DNA from: Nitrososphaerales archaeon
Lineage (GTDB): Archaea > Thermoproteota > Nitrososphaeria > Conexivisphaerales > UBA164
Length of the DNA stretch: 16,776 bases
Direction: 5' to 3'
Assembly (NCBI GenBank): GCA_023256405.1
Contig: JAGDXK010000012.1
Location: 1 to 16,776 of the forward strand
The translations under genes were made by a program, and so were the position numbers. The first letter of the stretch is position 1, and the number at the start of each line of letters is the position of its first letter. Under the pieces are notes generated by a model. That model did not search any database. It had not been told where the DNA came from and was given only the letters and a program-made list of their open reading frames with translations. Below are positions 1 through 6,722 of this stretch, one piece after another.

Positions 1-40
1 TCAACTTGATCAACAATAGGTTAGACAAGGTAGAATATAA

Positions 41-433
41 ATGTTGCGCAATTTGAACAACAACACCAACAATATACGTATAAAACTTAAGAAAGGAGAT
101 TGGGAGATAGAAGTTGAATGCCCGGAGGATAAAATAGATGAAGTGATTCCAAAAATACTCTCAGCCATTCCTGTTCAACAACAGATAGCAACAAAGGAAA
201 ACATAAGGAAAGGCACAACCTGCAAGGACCTGCTGGTTCAGCTGTGGAAAGAAAAGTGGTTCTCGCAAGAGAGAAGCCTATTTGAAGTTGATGAGGAGCT
301 GCAGAGAAGAGGGTATCATTATGACAGATCAGCAATAGCTCATGCCCTTACCGATTTGGTAAGAGAGGGAATATTGACCAGAACCGGCACGCCAAGAAGC
401 TACAAGTACTCGCAGAAGTACCCGCCAGAATGA
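41..433 (+). CDS. Small winged-helix-like archaeal protein, function unknown
   Basis: A 130-residue protein in two parts. Residues about 12-43 alternate charged and hydrophobic residues (IRIKLKKGDWEIEVE), as in a short beta-rich module with one helix. Residues about 60-125 look like a winged helix: a helix, then EVDEELQRRGYHY, a putative recognition helix DRSAIAHALTDLVREG, and a wing ending SYKYS. A Q/K-rich linker at about 46-58 joins them. Small archaeal proteins of this build (N-terminal KxGxWEIEIE-type module plus C-terminal wHTH) occur in TACK genomes without a firm function; this is recalled, not searched. DNA binding is an inference. A TATA-like stretch (aatataaat) ends right at the ATG, too close to drive a leaderless transcript from it, so the promoter probably lies further left, outside or at the edge of the window. 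Confidence 0.65.
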   Translation: MLRNLNNNTNNIRIKLKKGDWEIEVECPEDKIDEVIPKILSAIPVQQQIATKENIRKGTTCKDLLVQLWKEKWFSQERSLFEVDEELQRRGYHYDRSAIAHALTDLVREGILTRTGTPRSYKYSQKYPPE

Positions 434-570
434 CGCTTTCATTGGTGGTCTCCTAGTTTCAACAACATTATTCAACAACAAGATGGCGTTAAAAGCTAAT
501 ACGATGCGTTCGGCGTGATGTTGTATCAGCAATAAATTTAAAGATCGATCTCGAAATATTTTATGTAAGG

Positions 571-1041
571 TTGAGTTATAAGGTCATACATCCATCCACA
601 AGAGTCGCAGATCTTCTTGGTTTATTGCTGGTTCTGAAGAATGAATTTGGAGGCAAAACCGACCTTTTTGAGCTTGAGGAAAGGCTTGAGGTCGATCTCG
701 ACGACTTTATGCCCATCGTTTATACTGCTAATGAGCTGGGCTTCGTCACTATAGGCGTTGGTGACATAATAATAACCGATAAAGGCCTTGAATTCCTGGA
801 GGCGAATCTCAAGAAGAGGAAGCAGATCATAAAGGAATCCCTTGAAAGGATTGAGCCATTTAAAACTGCAAAGGAGCTTGGGGAGTTCACTGTTGAAAGT
901 TTGAACAAGGCGCTTCTCAAGAAGGGCATAGCTGACTTCAACTCGGCAGATGGGAAACATCAGCTTGAGCTGCTGCTAAACGAATGGGGAGTTTATTCTG
1001 GATTTCTGGAAACGGATCACAAGTACAGGGTGAAATCATAA
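571..1041 (+). CDS. Stand-alone AAA-associated C-terminal domain protein
   Basis: This 156-residue protein matches over its whole length the domain normally found at the C-terminus of nitrate/sulfonate-type ABC transporter ATPases (AAA_assoc_C). Visible hallmarks are STRVADLLGLL near the start, a winged-helix-like segment DLFELEERLEVDLDDFMPIVYTANELGFV written in two parts (residues about 31-41 and 42-59), the turn IITDKGLEFL (68-77) and a C-terminal WGVYSGFLETD. No Walker A, signature or Walker B motif is present here or just upstream, so the ATPase part is absent. The start is TTG, chosen because it is preceded by aagg and lies about 30 bases after a TATA-like aatttaaag (535-543). The family domain begins at about this point, so it is not an obvious truncation. 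A regulatory or adaptor role is inference only. Confidence 0.75.
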   Translation: MSYKVIHPSTRVADLLGLLLVLKNEFGGKTDLFELEERLEVDLDDFMPIVYTANELGFVTIGVGDIIITDKGLEFLEANLKKRKQIIKESLERIEPFKTAKELGEFTVESLNKALLKKGIADFNSADGKHQLELLLNEWGVYSGFLETDHKYRVKS

Positions 1042-1274
1042 AGCCGCAAAATCGGGTAAGCCTTACAATTAATGAAAGCCTCGTCTTTTCAAGGCGGGGA
1101 TGGTCAAGCGTAAAGCGCTTAATAAAAGCAGAAAGCTTCTTCGTTCATGGCTAAGATGGAAACAACGTTTATGTCATGTCTGTCGCTCCATGACAAAGCA
1201 ACTTCGGTTAAAGGAAAGTAACCCTTAAGACCTCGGGGAACCTCCGCCACTCACAGCGTGGGAAAATGTCAGCT
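1042..1274. other. Gap between convergent genes
   Basis: The 233-base gap lies between the stop of the AAA-associated protein and the stop of serS. Besides the IS-end-like hairpin at 1079-1099 it holds a 7-base perfect inverted repeat, TGTCATG (1172-1178) and CATGACA (1189-1195), with a 10-base loop. I see no open frame with a recognisable product, no tRNA, and no long T-run marking a clear terminator on either strand. Confidence 0.5.
1075..1108 (+). repeat. Hairpin resembling an IS200/IS605 right end
   Basis: The stem 1079-1085 (CCTCGTC) pairs with 1093-1099 (GGCGGGG) across a 7-base loop, with two G-T pairs, and is followed by ATGGTCAAG. Archaeal tnpB elements commonly end with this arrangement: a GAAGCC-CCGTC...GGCGGGG hairpin and then a short TGGTTCA-like tail. 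No tnpB or tnpA reading frame is nearby, so if real this is a relic or an orphan end. The resemblance is from memory and could be chance. Confidence 0.35.
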
Positions 1275-2534
1275 CTAGACCTTCTGGGGCTCTATGTACT
1301 CCTGGCCGTTCATGTACGGAACGAGAGGCCTGGGTATCTTTATCCTGCCATCGGGCTGATAGTGGTTTTCCATAATAGCTATAAGCGCCCTTTCCGTTGC
1401 AACGAGCGTTGAATTAAGAGTATGAACGTAGTTGAGCTCGTTGCCTTTTCTGTACCTTATCTTTGCCCTTATTGCCTGCCATTCTAGGCAGTTTGAACAC
1501 GATACTGCCTCCCTGTACTTGTTCTGTCCTGGCAGCCATACTTCAAGGTCATATTTCTTGGCAGCGCATGCTCCCAGCTCTCCTGATGCCACGTTCACCA
1601 CCCTGTAGGGAATCTCGAGGCTCTGGAAGAACTCCTCGGCGTTTCTTATGAGCTCCTCATGGTGCTTCCATGAATCTTCGGGCTTGCTGTAGATGAACTG
1701 CTCCACCTTCTCAAACACGTGAACCCTGAATATGCCCTTAGTGTCCCTTCCGTGAGCTCCTGCCTCCTTTCTGAAGCAGGGCGATATTCCAACGTACTTT
1801 AGCGGGAGGTCCTTTTCATCAAGAATCTCATCATAGTGATATCCGAGTATAGCGTGCTCGGAGGTCGTGAGGAGATACAGGTCCTCATTCTCTATCTTGT
1901 AGATCGCGTCCTCAAATGCTGAAAGGTCAACAGCGCTTTCAACTATTGCCCTGCGCAGCATGTACGGGGGCTGCAGCAGGGTAAAACCCTTTCTTACTCC
2001 GAAGTCCAGGCCATACGCAATCAGCGCATAGTTGAGCCTCACGAGATCCCTCTTCAGGTAATAAAACCTAGCCCCGCTGGTCTTAGCGGCCCTTTCAAGA
2101 TCTATGAGATCAAGCTTGAGGCCTATATCAATATGGTCTGGACCGGTCTTTCCGGCCTCTCCCCAGGTTCTCACCACCACGTTGTATGACTCATCAGGCC
2201 CAACGGGCACTGAGCTCTCGACGAAGTTAGGCATAACCAGCTGCAGCGAGTTTATCTGCTCTTCAACTTTGCTGAGCTCGTTTTCCTTCTGCTTTATCTG
2301 CTCGTCGAGTGTTTTTACCTTATCCTTTTCAATGGCCTCAGCACCGCTTCTGATTTTTCTGGCTATTTCCTGTTCCAGGATGTTTTTCTGATGCCTCAGC
2401 CCATTTATCTCCTGTATAAGCTTTCTCCTTCTGTCATCCAGCTCAAGAAGCCTCTCCAGAGGAAAATCGGAGCCCCTCTTTTTAAGAGATTCACGGTACT
2501 CATCAAGCCTGTCCCTGATCAAACGGAGCATCAT
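1275..2534 (-). CDS. serS: Seryl-tRNA synthetase (bacterial/common type)
   Basis: Charges tRNA-Ser (and tRNA-Sec where present) with serine in the cytoplasm. The 419-residue protein has the usual SerRS plan: an N-terminal two-helix coiled coil (about 25-100, rich in K/E/Q) that grips the long variable arm, then the class II catalytic core. Visible core motifs are TTSEH (223-227, serine binding), motif 2 starting FRKEAGAHGRDTKGIFRVH (254-272), the C/S-rich stretch VSCSNCLEWQ (344-353), and motif 3 with STLVATERALIAIMENHYQ (375-393) followed by IPRPLVPYM. It is the common SerRS, not the zinc-dependent methanogen form, and has normal length. Its start overlaps the stop of pcc1 (ATGA), so the two are translationally coupled. 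The first or the second Met could be the true start. Confidence 0.97.
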   Translation of the reverse strand: MMLRLIRDRLDEYRESLKKRGSDFPLERLLELDDRRRKLIQEINGLRHQKNILEQEIARKIRSGAEAIEKDKVKTLDEQIKQKENELSKVEEQINSLQLVMPNFVESSVPVGPDESYNVVVRTWGEAGKTGPDHIDIGLKLDLIDLERAAKTSGARFYYLKRDLVRLNYALIAYGLDFGVRKGFTLLQPPYMLRRAIVESAVDLSAFEDAIYKIENEDLYLLTTSEHAILGYHYDEILDEKDLPLKYVGISPCFRKEAGAHGRDTKGIFRVHVFEKVEQFIYSKPEDSWKHHEELIRNAEEFFQSLEIPYRVVNVASGELGACAAKKYDLEVWLPGQNKYREAVSCSNCLEWQAIRAKIRYRKGNELNYVHTLNSTLVATERALIAIMENHYQPDGRIKIPRPLVPYMNGQEYIEPQKV

Positions 2535-2779
2535 TCCACACCCCTTTCAATCATCTTGGCAAGCTCCAGAACCTCATCTACAGTGTTGAGAAGCGACATT
2601 ATCCTCCTCCCATCGCTCTCTGCGTGAATTTCAAGAGCTTCGTTACTGTACTTCATGTTCATTGCTATCCCTTCAGGAAAGTTCACGTTGTCTGGCGCCA
2701 GCGCCCTCATAAGGCTCTTGAGGTATCTCTCATCCTTTTCCAGCAGGATGTCCACCGTTACCTTTTCGAGAGCCAACAC
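2531..2779 (-). CDS. pcc1: KEOPS complex subunit Pcc1
   Basis: Pcc1 is the small dimerising subunit of KEOPS, which transfers the threonylcarbamoyl group to A37 of ANN-decoding tRNAs (t6A). The 82-residue protein has the family layout: a first beta strand (VTVDILLE), then LKSLMRALAPDN, PEGIAMNMKYSNEALEIHAE, and the C-terminal helix starting SLLNTVDEVLELAKMI, which is the family signature (R..SLLNTVDE). It is first in a two-gene unit with serS, overlapping by 4 bases. A TATA-like element at 2802-2808 on the same strand is about 25 bases before the ATG, so the transcript is probably leaderless. Serine tRNAs reading AGY are t6A substrates in general, which gives the pairing a plausible logic. 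Confidence 0.92.
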   Translation of the reverse strand: MLALEKVTVDILLEKDERYLKSLMRALAPDNVNFPEGIAMNMKYSNEALEIHAESDGRRIMSLLNTVDEVLELAKMIERGVE

Positions 2780-2801
2780 GGTTTTTATGTGCAGGGTTTC
2801 G

Positions 2802-2808
2802 CTTAAAA
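2802..2808 (-). promoter_or_regulatory. TATA box for pcc1-serS
   Basis: On the minus strand the stretch reads GTTTTAAGC, centred about 26 bases before the pcc1 ATG (2779). That is the distance expected for an archaeal promoter giving a leaderless transcript. Confidence 0.5.
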
Positions 2809-2825
2809 CTTTTTTGATCTTACGC

Positions 2826-2872
2826 CTCAGTTGTTTAGCAAATCTTAAATTAACAGCTGATTAACAACTGAG
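2826..2872. promoter_or_regulatory. Inverted repeat around the permease TATA box, candidate operator
   Basis: CTCAGTTGTT (2826-2835) and AACAACTGAG (2863-2872) are perfect 10-base inverted copies separated by 27 bases. The TATA-like cttaaatta (2844-2852) sits between them, and the ATG of the permease follows at 2880. The arms would therefore occupy the region upstream of TATA and the region between TATA and the transcription start, which is where archaeal repressors block TBP/TFB or polymerase. A stem-loop in RNA is less likely because the left arm lies before the expected start of transcription. Confidence 0.5.
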
Positions 2873-2879
2873 AAGGCCA

Positions 2880-4112
2880 ATGCTTGAAGACTTCAGGCTA
2901 GTTCCTGTGGCAGTCCTAATAGTCGTATATGTGCTGATTGCCAAACGGAGCATTTTCGGCAGGAGGGTTGAGATATGGATGGCAATGGGCATAGGTGCAG
3001 CCCTTATGTTGTTAAGTGGAAGCATATCCCCCTATGAGGCGCTTCTCTCGGAGAACGTTCATGTTCTGATCTACCTCGTAGGCATGCTGCTGATCGGGGC
3101 GGCACTCAACGAGAGCGGCCTTCTCATGTATTACTTCAGAAGGCTGTTCGAACATGAGGAGAGCTTCTACAGCGTTTCCCTCAAGCTTTTTCTGCTGATA
3201 GGATTTCTCTCTGCTGTGCTGATGAACGACACCCTTGCCATAATAATGACCCCTCTGCTGGTGGAGGTTAGCAAAAGGCTGAACATCAACGAAAAGTTTC
3301 TCCTTCTTCTGCTTGCGTTCGCAGTAACTACAGGAAGCGTCATGACGCCCATAGGCAACCCCCAGAACCTCATAATAGGGCTTCAGATGCAGAACGCTTT
3401 CTTTTACTTTGCAAAGTATCTTGCGTTGCCAACCCTCGTCAACCTCCTGGTTACCTATTATATGTTGAGGATTTTCTTCAAAAACAGAATTCCAGGAAGG
3501 ATAAGCGTTAACTCACTGAACTATAATATAAAGGATGAGCGGCTTGCCTTCCTTTCAAAGCTGTCCATGGCCCTTCTCTTTGCACTTTCAGTGCTCAACG
3601 CAGCTCTCTTCTTTCTGATAAGGAGGACGTTCTCGCTGGACCTCATAGCGCTCATTTCAGCGTTTCCAGTTCTTCTCTCAAGAAGCTCGGTCAGGGTACT
3701 GAAGAGATTTGACTGGAAGACGATAGCGTTCTTCATTTTCATGTTTATAGTCATGCAGGCTGTATACAACTCTGGCTTCTTTCAGTCCTTTGCGCTGGGC
3801 CTTTTCAATAATCCGGTAAACATAATGTTCATCAGCATAATCCTGAGCCAGTTTCTCAGCAACGTTCCCTTCGTCGATCTATTTGTCAGGTTCGCTGGAT
3901 CTTCTCCCATCAACCTTGTTACGCTGGCAGCGGGCAGCACAATAGCCGGGAACTTCCTCGTGTTAGGGGCTGCCAGCAACATCATAATTATTCAGACCGC
4001 TGAGGACCGGGGAGGGGAGGGTCTATCTTTCATGGACTTCGTTAAGTATGGTATTATTACGACGCTGGTCAACGCGGCAATATACCTATTTTTTATATAT
4101 TTGCAGATCTAG
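2880..4112 (+). CDS. Ion-transporter-superfamily permease (ArsB/NhaD/SLC13-like)
   Basis: A 410-residue inner-membrane transporter with about eleven hydrophobic segments. It carries the two inverted half signatures of the superfamily. In the first half, SAVLMNDTLAIIMTPLL (111-127) precedes a re-entrant MTPIGNPQNLIIG (155-167). In the second half, LSQFLSNVPFVDLFVRF precedes GAASNIIIIQTAEDRGG. N and P residues in these loops line the ion and substrate site in relatives. The superfamily includes arsenite pumps, Na+/H+ antiporters and dicarboxylate/sulfate/citrate carriers. I cannot tell the substrate: no ars genes or organic-acid genes are adjacent. The gene stands alone, diverges from pcc1-serS, and has an inverted repeat around its TATA box, so it is probably regulated. 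Length is typical. Confidence 0.85.
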   Translation: MLEDFRLVPVAVLIVVYVLIAKRSIFGRRVEIWMAMGIGAALMLLSGSISPYEALLSENVHVLIYLVGMLLIGAALNESGLLMYYFRRLFEHEESFYSVSLKLFLLIGFLSAVLMNDTLAIIMTPLLVEVSKRLNINEKFLLLLLAFAVTTGSVMTPIGNPQNLIIGLQMQNAFFYFAKYLALPTLVNLLVTYYMLRIFFKNRIPGRISVNSLNYNIKDERLAFLSKLSMALLFALSVLNAALFFLIRRTFSLDLIALISAFPVLLSRSSVRVLKRFDWKTIAFFIFMFIVMQAVYNSGFFQSFALGLFNNPVNIMFISIILSQFLSNVPFVDLFVRFAGSSPINLVTLAAGSTIAGNFLVLGAASNIIIIQTAEDRGGEGLSFMDFVKYGIITTLVNAAIYLFFIYLQI

Positions 4113-4117
4113 AATGG

Positions 4118-4125
4118 GTATAAAG
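4118..4125 (+). promoter_or_regulatory. TATA box for the gar1 operon
   Basis: GTATAAAG lies about 40 bases before the gar1 ATG, which would give a leader of about 16 bases. The following genes overlap and are likely served by this promoter. Confidence 0.5.
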
Positions 4126-4161
4126 GAAAGCATTATTATGATGAAGATCATGATTTGAACT

Positions 4162-4392
4162 ATGGCCCTTAAAAGGATTGGAACCATAATGCATCTTACC
4201 AAGAGCAACAACGTGGTTATTAAAGCTGAGGATATACCGGATATAAACTCAGTTGTATACCTCAAGAACAAAACGGAAATAGGAAAGGTGATTGAGGTGT
4301 TTGGCCCCGTATCATCGCCGTTTATACTGGTAAAGTACAGTGGAAAGGCAAAGGTGGAATCGGGGAATGAGGTTTACGTTGAAACAAAATGA
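4162..4392 (+). CDS. gar1: H/ACA ribonucleoprotein subunit Gar1
   Basis: Gar1 is the small beta-barrel subunit of H/ACA RNPs. It binds the Cbf5 thumb loop and promotes turnover in RNA-guided pseudouridylation of rRNA and tRNA. The 76-residue protein matches the archaeal core: KRIGTIMHL at the start, then the signature IGKVIEVFGPVSSPFILVKY (residues about 40-59), where the G-V-G-P-V-P pattern is diagnostic. There are no glycine/arginine-rich tails, as expected in archaea. It is the first gene of a run with a KsgA-like and an Mtq2-like methyltransferase, and its stop overlaps the next start in ATGA. That context fits coordinated synthesis of RNA and ribosome modification factors. Confidence 0.93.
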   Translation: MALKRIGTIMHLTKSNNVVIKAEDIPDINSVVYLKNKTEIGKVIEVFGPVSSPFILVKYSGKAKVESGNEVYVETK

Positions 4393-5057
4393 GCGATCTG
4401 AGGTTCCTTAAGGAGTACTATGTCAACCAGGTTTTAAAACACGTTCCGGTCAACAGGAAAGTATTCGAAATTGGCGCCGGATACGGGAACTTCACTATAA
4501 AACTGGCCTCCTTTTCTAAGCAGGTGAGGGTTTTTGAGATCAACCCGAAGCTTTTCAGGATTCTGCAGAGGAAGATCTCATCTTTAAAGAACGTGATAGC
4601 CATAAACGATGACGCTTTTAAGTATGTTCCGGAGATCGACGAAATAATTTTCACGGATCTTCCGTTTAGCCGATCCCGTGACTTCATAGTCTGGCTTTCC
4701 AAGAACCTGGTGAGGGAGGTATATGCAATAGTTCAGTCAGAGTTCTACGAGAAGTTATCAAGCATGCCAGGCAACAGAAACTATACAGGCGTATCCGTGC
4801 TGTTCAATCTTCTCTTCGAGCATTTTAAGGTCATGGACATTCCTAGCGATGCTTACATCCCAACGCCGAGAGTGCACGCGACGTTCTTTGTCGCAAAGAG
4901 AAAATCAGACATCACGCTTACAGAAGGGCAAATAAATAAAGTACTTACCCTTATGAACAGGAGGAACTCATCATCAATTACAAGGCCTGGATTAAAGGTG
5001 TTTCAGCTCACCCCCGAGGAGGTACTTGATGAGGTGAGAGCTTTAGATGAGCTCTAA
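4389..5057 (+). CDS. ksgA: KsgA/Dim1-family rRNA adenine dimethyltransferase, divergent
   Basis: The family dimethylates two adjacent adenines near the 3' end of 16S rRNA in late small-subunit assembly, using SAM. Visible are motif I EIGAGYGNFTIKL (27-39), the acidic end of beta 2 FEINPK (49-54), NDDAF (73-77) and the target-base motif DLPF (90-93), followed late by YIPTPRVHATFF, the family's P-x-P-x-V element. Two things are unusual. The motif IV is DLPFSRS where KsgA/Dim1 normally has NLPYxI, and the N-terminus is short, with LRFLKEYYV where GQxFL normally stands. At 222 residues it is shorter than the usual 250-280, mostly in the C-terminal domain. It overlaps gar1 by 4 bases and the next gene by 11. 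It could have a changed target, but D-x-P-F is still compatible with N6-adenine methylation. Confidence 0.85.
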   Translation: MSDLRFLKEYYVNQVLKHVPVNRKVFEIGAGYGNFTIKLASFSKQVRVFEINPKLFRILQRKISSLKNVIAINDDAFKYVPEIDEIIFTDLPFSRSRDFIVWLSKNLVREVYAIVQSEFYEKLSSMPGNRNYTGVSVLFNLLFEHFKVMDIPSDAYIPTPRVHATFFVAKRKSDITLTEGQINKVLTLMNRRNSSSITRPGLKVFQLTPEEVLDEVRALDEL

Positions 5058-5556
5058 AGGAGAGTACAGACCTGCGGAAGACACGTTCTTTTTGCTGGAC
5101 ATTTCATCGGATATAGCTAGTGGAAGGGTTCTTGAAATGGGTTGCGGAAGCTGTTTCGTTCTCTCCAACATAGCAGCTGATTTCAAGGTGGGCTGCGATC
5201 TTATAAGGCCTGATAACCTGAAGCAGGAGCTTGATTTGGTAATTGGGGACTGCACTAGGCCTCCCTTCAGGTACGCCTCTTTCGATCACGTAATATTCAA
5301 TCCTCCATATCTGCCGTCGAAGGTGATAGAGGACGTGACAGTCGATGGAGGAAGAGAGGGGATAGAGGTTCCGATGAAATTTCTCAGATCATCTTTAAAG
5401 CTTGTGAAGAGCGGAGGTACCATACGGTTCGTCCTCTCGTCTCTTTCAAACTACCACAAAGTGGAGGACGCTATTAATAAGCTTGGGCTGTCCTTAAGCA
5501 GAAGAGAAAGAAAGCTATTCTATGAGTATCTTCTGGGCTACATAGTAAAGGTATGA
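5047..5556 (+). CDS. HemK2/Mtq2-type protein (glutamine) methyltransferase
   Basis: A 169-residue SAM-dependent methyltransferase of the N6AMT1/Mtq2 group. In eukaryotes and archaea this enzyme pairs with Trm112 and methylates the GGQ glutamine of release factor e/aRF1. The diagnostic opening YRPAEDTFFLLD (7-18) is followed by motif I EMGCGS (30-35) and the catalytic NPPYLP (85-90) that positions the amide. Motif I ends GSC rather than GSG, a mild departure. The short length without an extra N-terminal domain separates it from bacterial PrmC. It overlaps the ksgA gene by 11 bases and ends the gar1 unit. No trm112-like gene is in the window. Confidence 0.88.
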   Translation: MSSKGEYRPAEDTFFLLDISSDIASGRVLEMGCGSCFVLSNIAADFKVGCDLIRPDNLKQELDLVIGDCTRPPFRYASFDHVIFNPPYLPSKVIEDVTVDGGREGIEVPMKFLRSSLKLVKSGGTIRFVLSSLSNYHKVEDAINKLGLSLSRRERKLFYEYLLGYIVKV

Positions 5557-5580
5557 GGCAGAATACAAATTGGTAGAAAA

Positions 5581-5590
5581 CGCTTAAAGG
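5581..5590 (+). promoter_or_regulatory. TATA box for the first hsp20
   Basis: CGCTTAAAGG is centred about 27 bases before the ATG at 5613, consistent with its own leaderless transcript after the methyltransferase gene. Confidence 0.45.
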
Positions 5591-5612
5591 TACGTGTTGT
5601 TTTAAAAAACTT

Positions 5613-5984
5613 ATGATAAAGGAAACGGTTCATGAGATTGCACGAAAAATAAGCGAAAAATCCCGCGACATCTATGAGGCTATCCTTCCTCCCGTTGACG
5701 TGTACGAGGAGGGGAATGAACTCGTTGTGGTTGCTGACCTTGCAGGCTTCAACAAGGAAGATATTAAGCTATCACTAACTGAAAGCACCCTTACTATATC
5801 CGCTGAAAGAAAAGATAAGGAGGGAGTTGATTACTACTGGAAGCAAAGGCCCCTCAGGATCAAAAAGGTTGTCGTTCTGCCAGATAAAGTTGAAACCGAA
5901 GGAGAAGTGAAGGCAAAGTACGAGAACGGGGTTCTCACAGTTACGCTGCCTCTCAAGAAGAAGGTTCATATACCGGTTCAGTGA
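5613..5984 (+). CDS. Small heat shock protein (Hsp20/alpha-crystallin)
   Basis: An ATP-independent holdase that binds unfolding proteins and assembles into large oligomers in the cytoplasm. The 123 residues comprise a charged N-terminal arm (1-24), the alpha-crystallin domain from PPVDVYEEG (26-34) through ADLAGFNKEDIKLSL (41-55), and the signature KYENGVLTVTLP (about 102-113). The C-terminal tail ends VHIPVQ, supplying the I-x-V motif that docks into the neighbouring dimer. It has its own TATA-like element and is 12 bases ahead of cobS, so read-through into the cobalamin genes is possible. A second, more divergent paralogue lies at 12415-12744. Confidence 0.95.
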   Translation: MIKETVHEIARKISEKSRDIYEAILPPVDVYEEGNELVVVADLAGFNKEDIKLSLTESTLTISAERKDKEGVDYYWKQRPLRIKKVVVLPDKVETEGEVKAKYENGVLTVTLPLKKKVHIPVQ

Positions 5985-5996
5985 CAGCCGCTTAAA

Positions 5997-6722
5997 TTGA
6001 AGTTAAATGGGTTAAGGGACGTTATTTCTTTTTTTACCGTGATCCCGTTAAGCGGGAGCGTGGAAGGGGCGGCCGATTCCATCTATCTGCTCCCTGTTGT
6101 TTCTCTGATTGTTGGAGCTGCACCTGCGTTAGCGAGGTATTACCTGAAAGGGATTTTCGGAAACCTGTTCGCTTCGGTGGCATCGCTAGCCTTTATATAC
6201 TTGGTTACTGGCATACTGCATTTGGATGGGCTCAGCGATTTCTTTGATGGTCTATTCGCTAAGGGGGATAAAAGCGAGAAGCTGAAGATCATGAAGGACC
6301 CGCACATAGGTGCAGGAGGGGTCATTGCGCTCATCTTCTTTTATTCGCTTATGCTCGCCTCAACTTACGAGTTTGACCCCAGAACCCTTGTTGCAGCTTA
6401 CACGTTCTTTGTAACATCGGACATGCTGGGGAGGGCCTCAATCATAGGGGGGCTGATTGGAGAAAATTATCACGAAGGTCTCGGCAGCATTTTCAGCAGA
6501 AGGTTCAGAAAAAGTCATCTCGTATACTATCTTTTAGTATCACTGATCCTTCTTCCGATCGTGAGAATTTATTATCTTCTTAACTTTGCTGGCATTGCAT
6601 TTGGATATCTTGTTTACAGGGTTGCAGTTACATCCTTTGGATCTTCAGGAGGGGATGTGCTTGGAGCTTCGGCGGAGCTCGGAAGACTGCTGGGGATGAT
6701 GGTCCTGTGCGCGCAGTTATGA
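5997..6722 (+). CDS. cobS: Adenosylcobinamide-GDP ribazoletransferase
   Basis: This membrane enzyme joins activated adenosylcobinamide-GDP to alpha-ribazole (phosphate), the last step of nucleotide-loop assembly of cobalamin. The 241-residue protein has about six hydrophobic segments and the family signatures HLDGLSDFFDG (75-85), MKDPHIGAGG (99-108) and GGDVLGASAELGR (218-230), whose aspartates bind Mg2+ and the pyrophosphate. The start is TTG; no better start exists upstream before the hsp20 stop 12 bases away. It overlaps cobY by 16 bases and heads a four-gene cobalamin set. A cttaaatt TATA-like string sits on the start itself and cannot serve this gene, so transcription probably comes from the hsp20 promoter. 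Confidence 0.95.
   Translation: MKLNGLRDVISFFTVIPLSGSVEGAADSIYLLPVVSLIVGAAPALARYYLKGIFGNLFASVASLAFIYLVTGILHLDGLSDFFDGLFAKGDKSEKLKIMKDPHIGAGGVIALIFFYSLMLASTYEFDPRTLVAAYTFFVTSDMLGRASIIGGLIGENYHEGLGSIFSRRFRKSHLVYYLLVSLILLPIVRIYYLLNFAGIAFGYLVYRVAVTSFGSSGGDVLGASAELGRLLGMMVLCAQL

Noticed and set aside
458..480. Two copies of TTCAACAACA after the first gene
   Set aside because: Only two copies, low complexity, 3 bases apart; no further repeats that would make an array or origin.
2104..2391. Long open frames opposite serS, the permease, cysteine synthase and BtpA genes
   Set aside because: They have no recognisable protein pattern and lie wholly within well-supported genes on the other strand.
4138..4158. 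Six-codon upstream frame (MMKIMI) before gar1
   Set aside because: It begins before the transcription start predicted from the TATA box and has no ribosome binding site.
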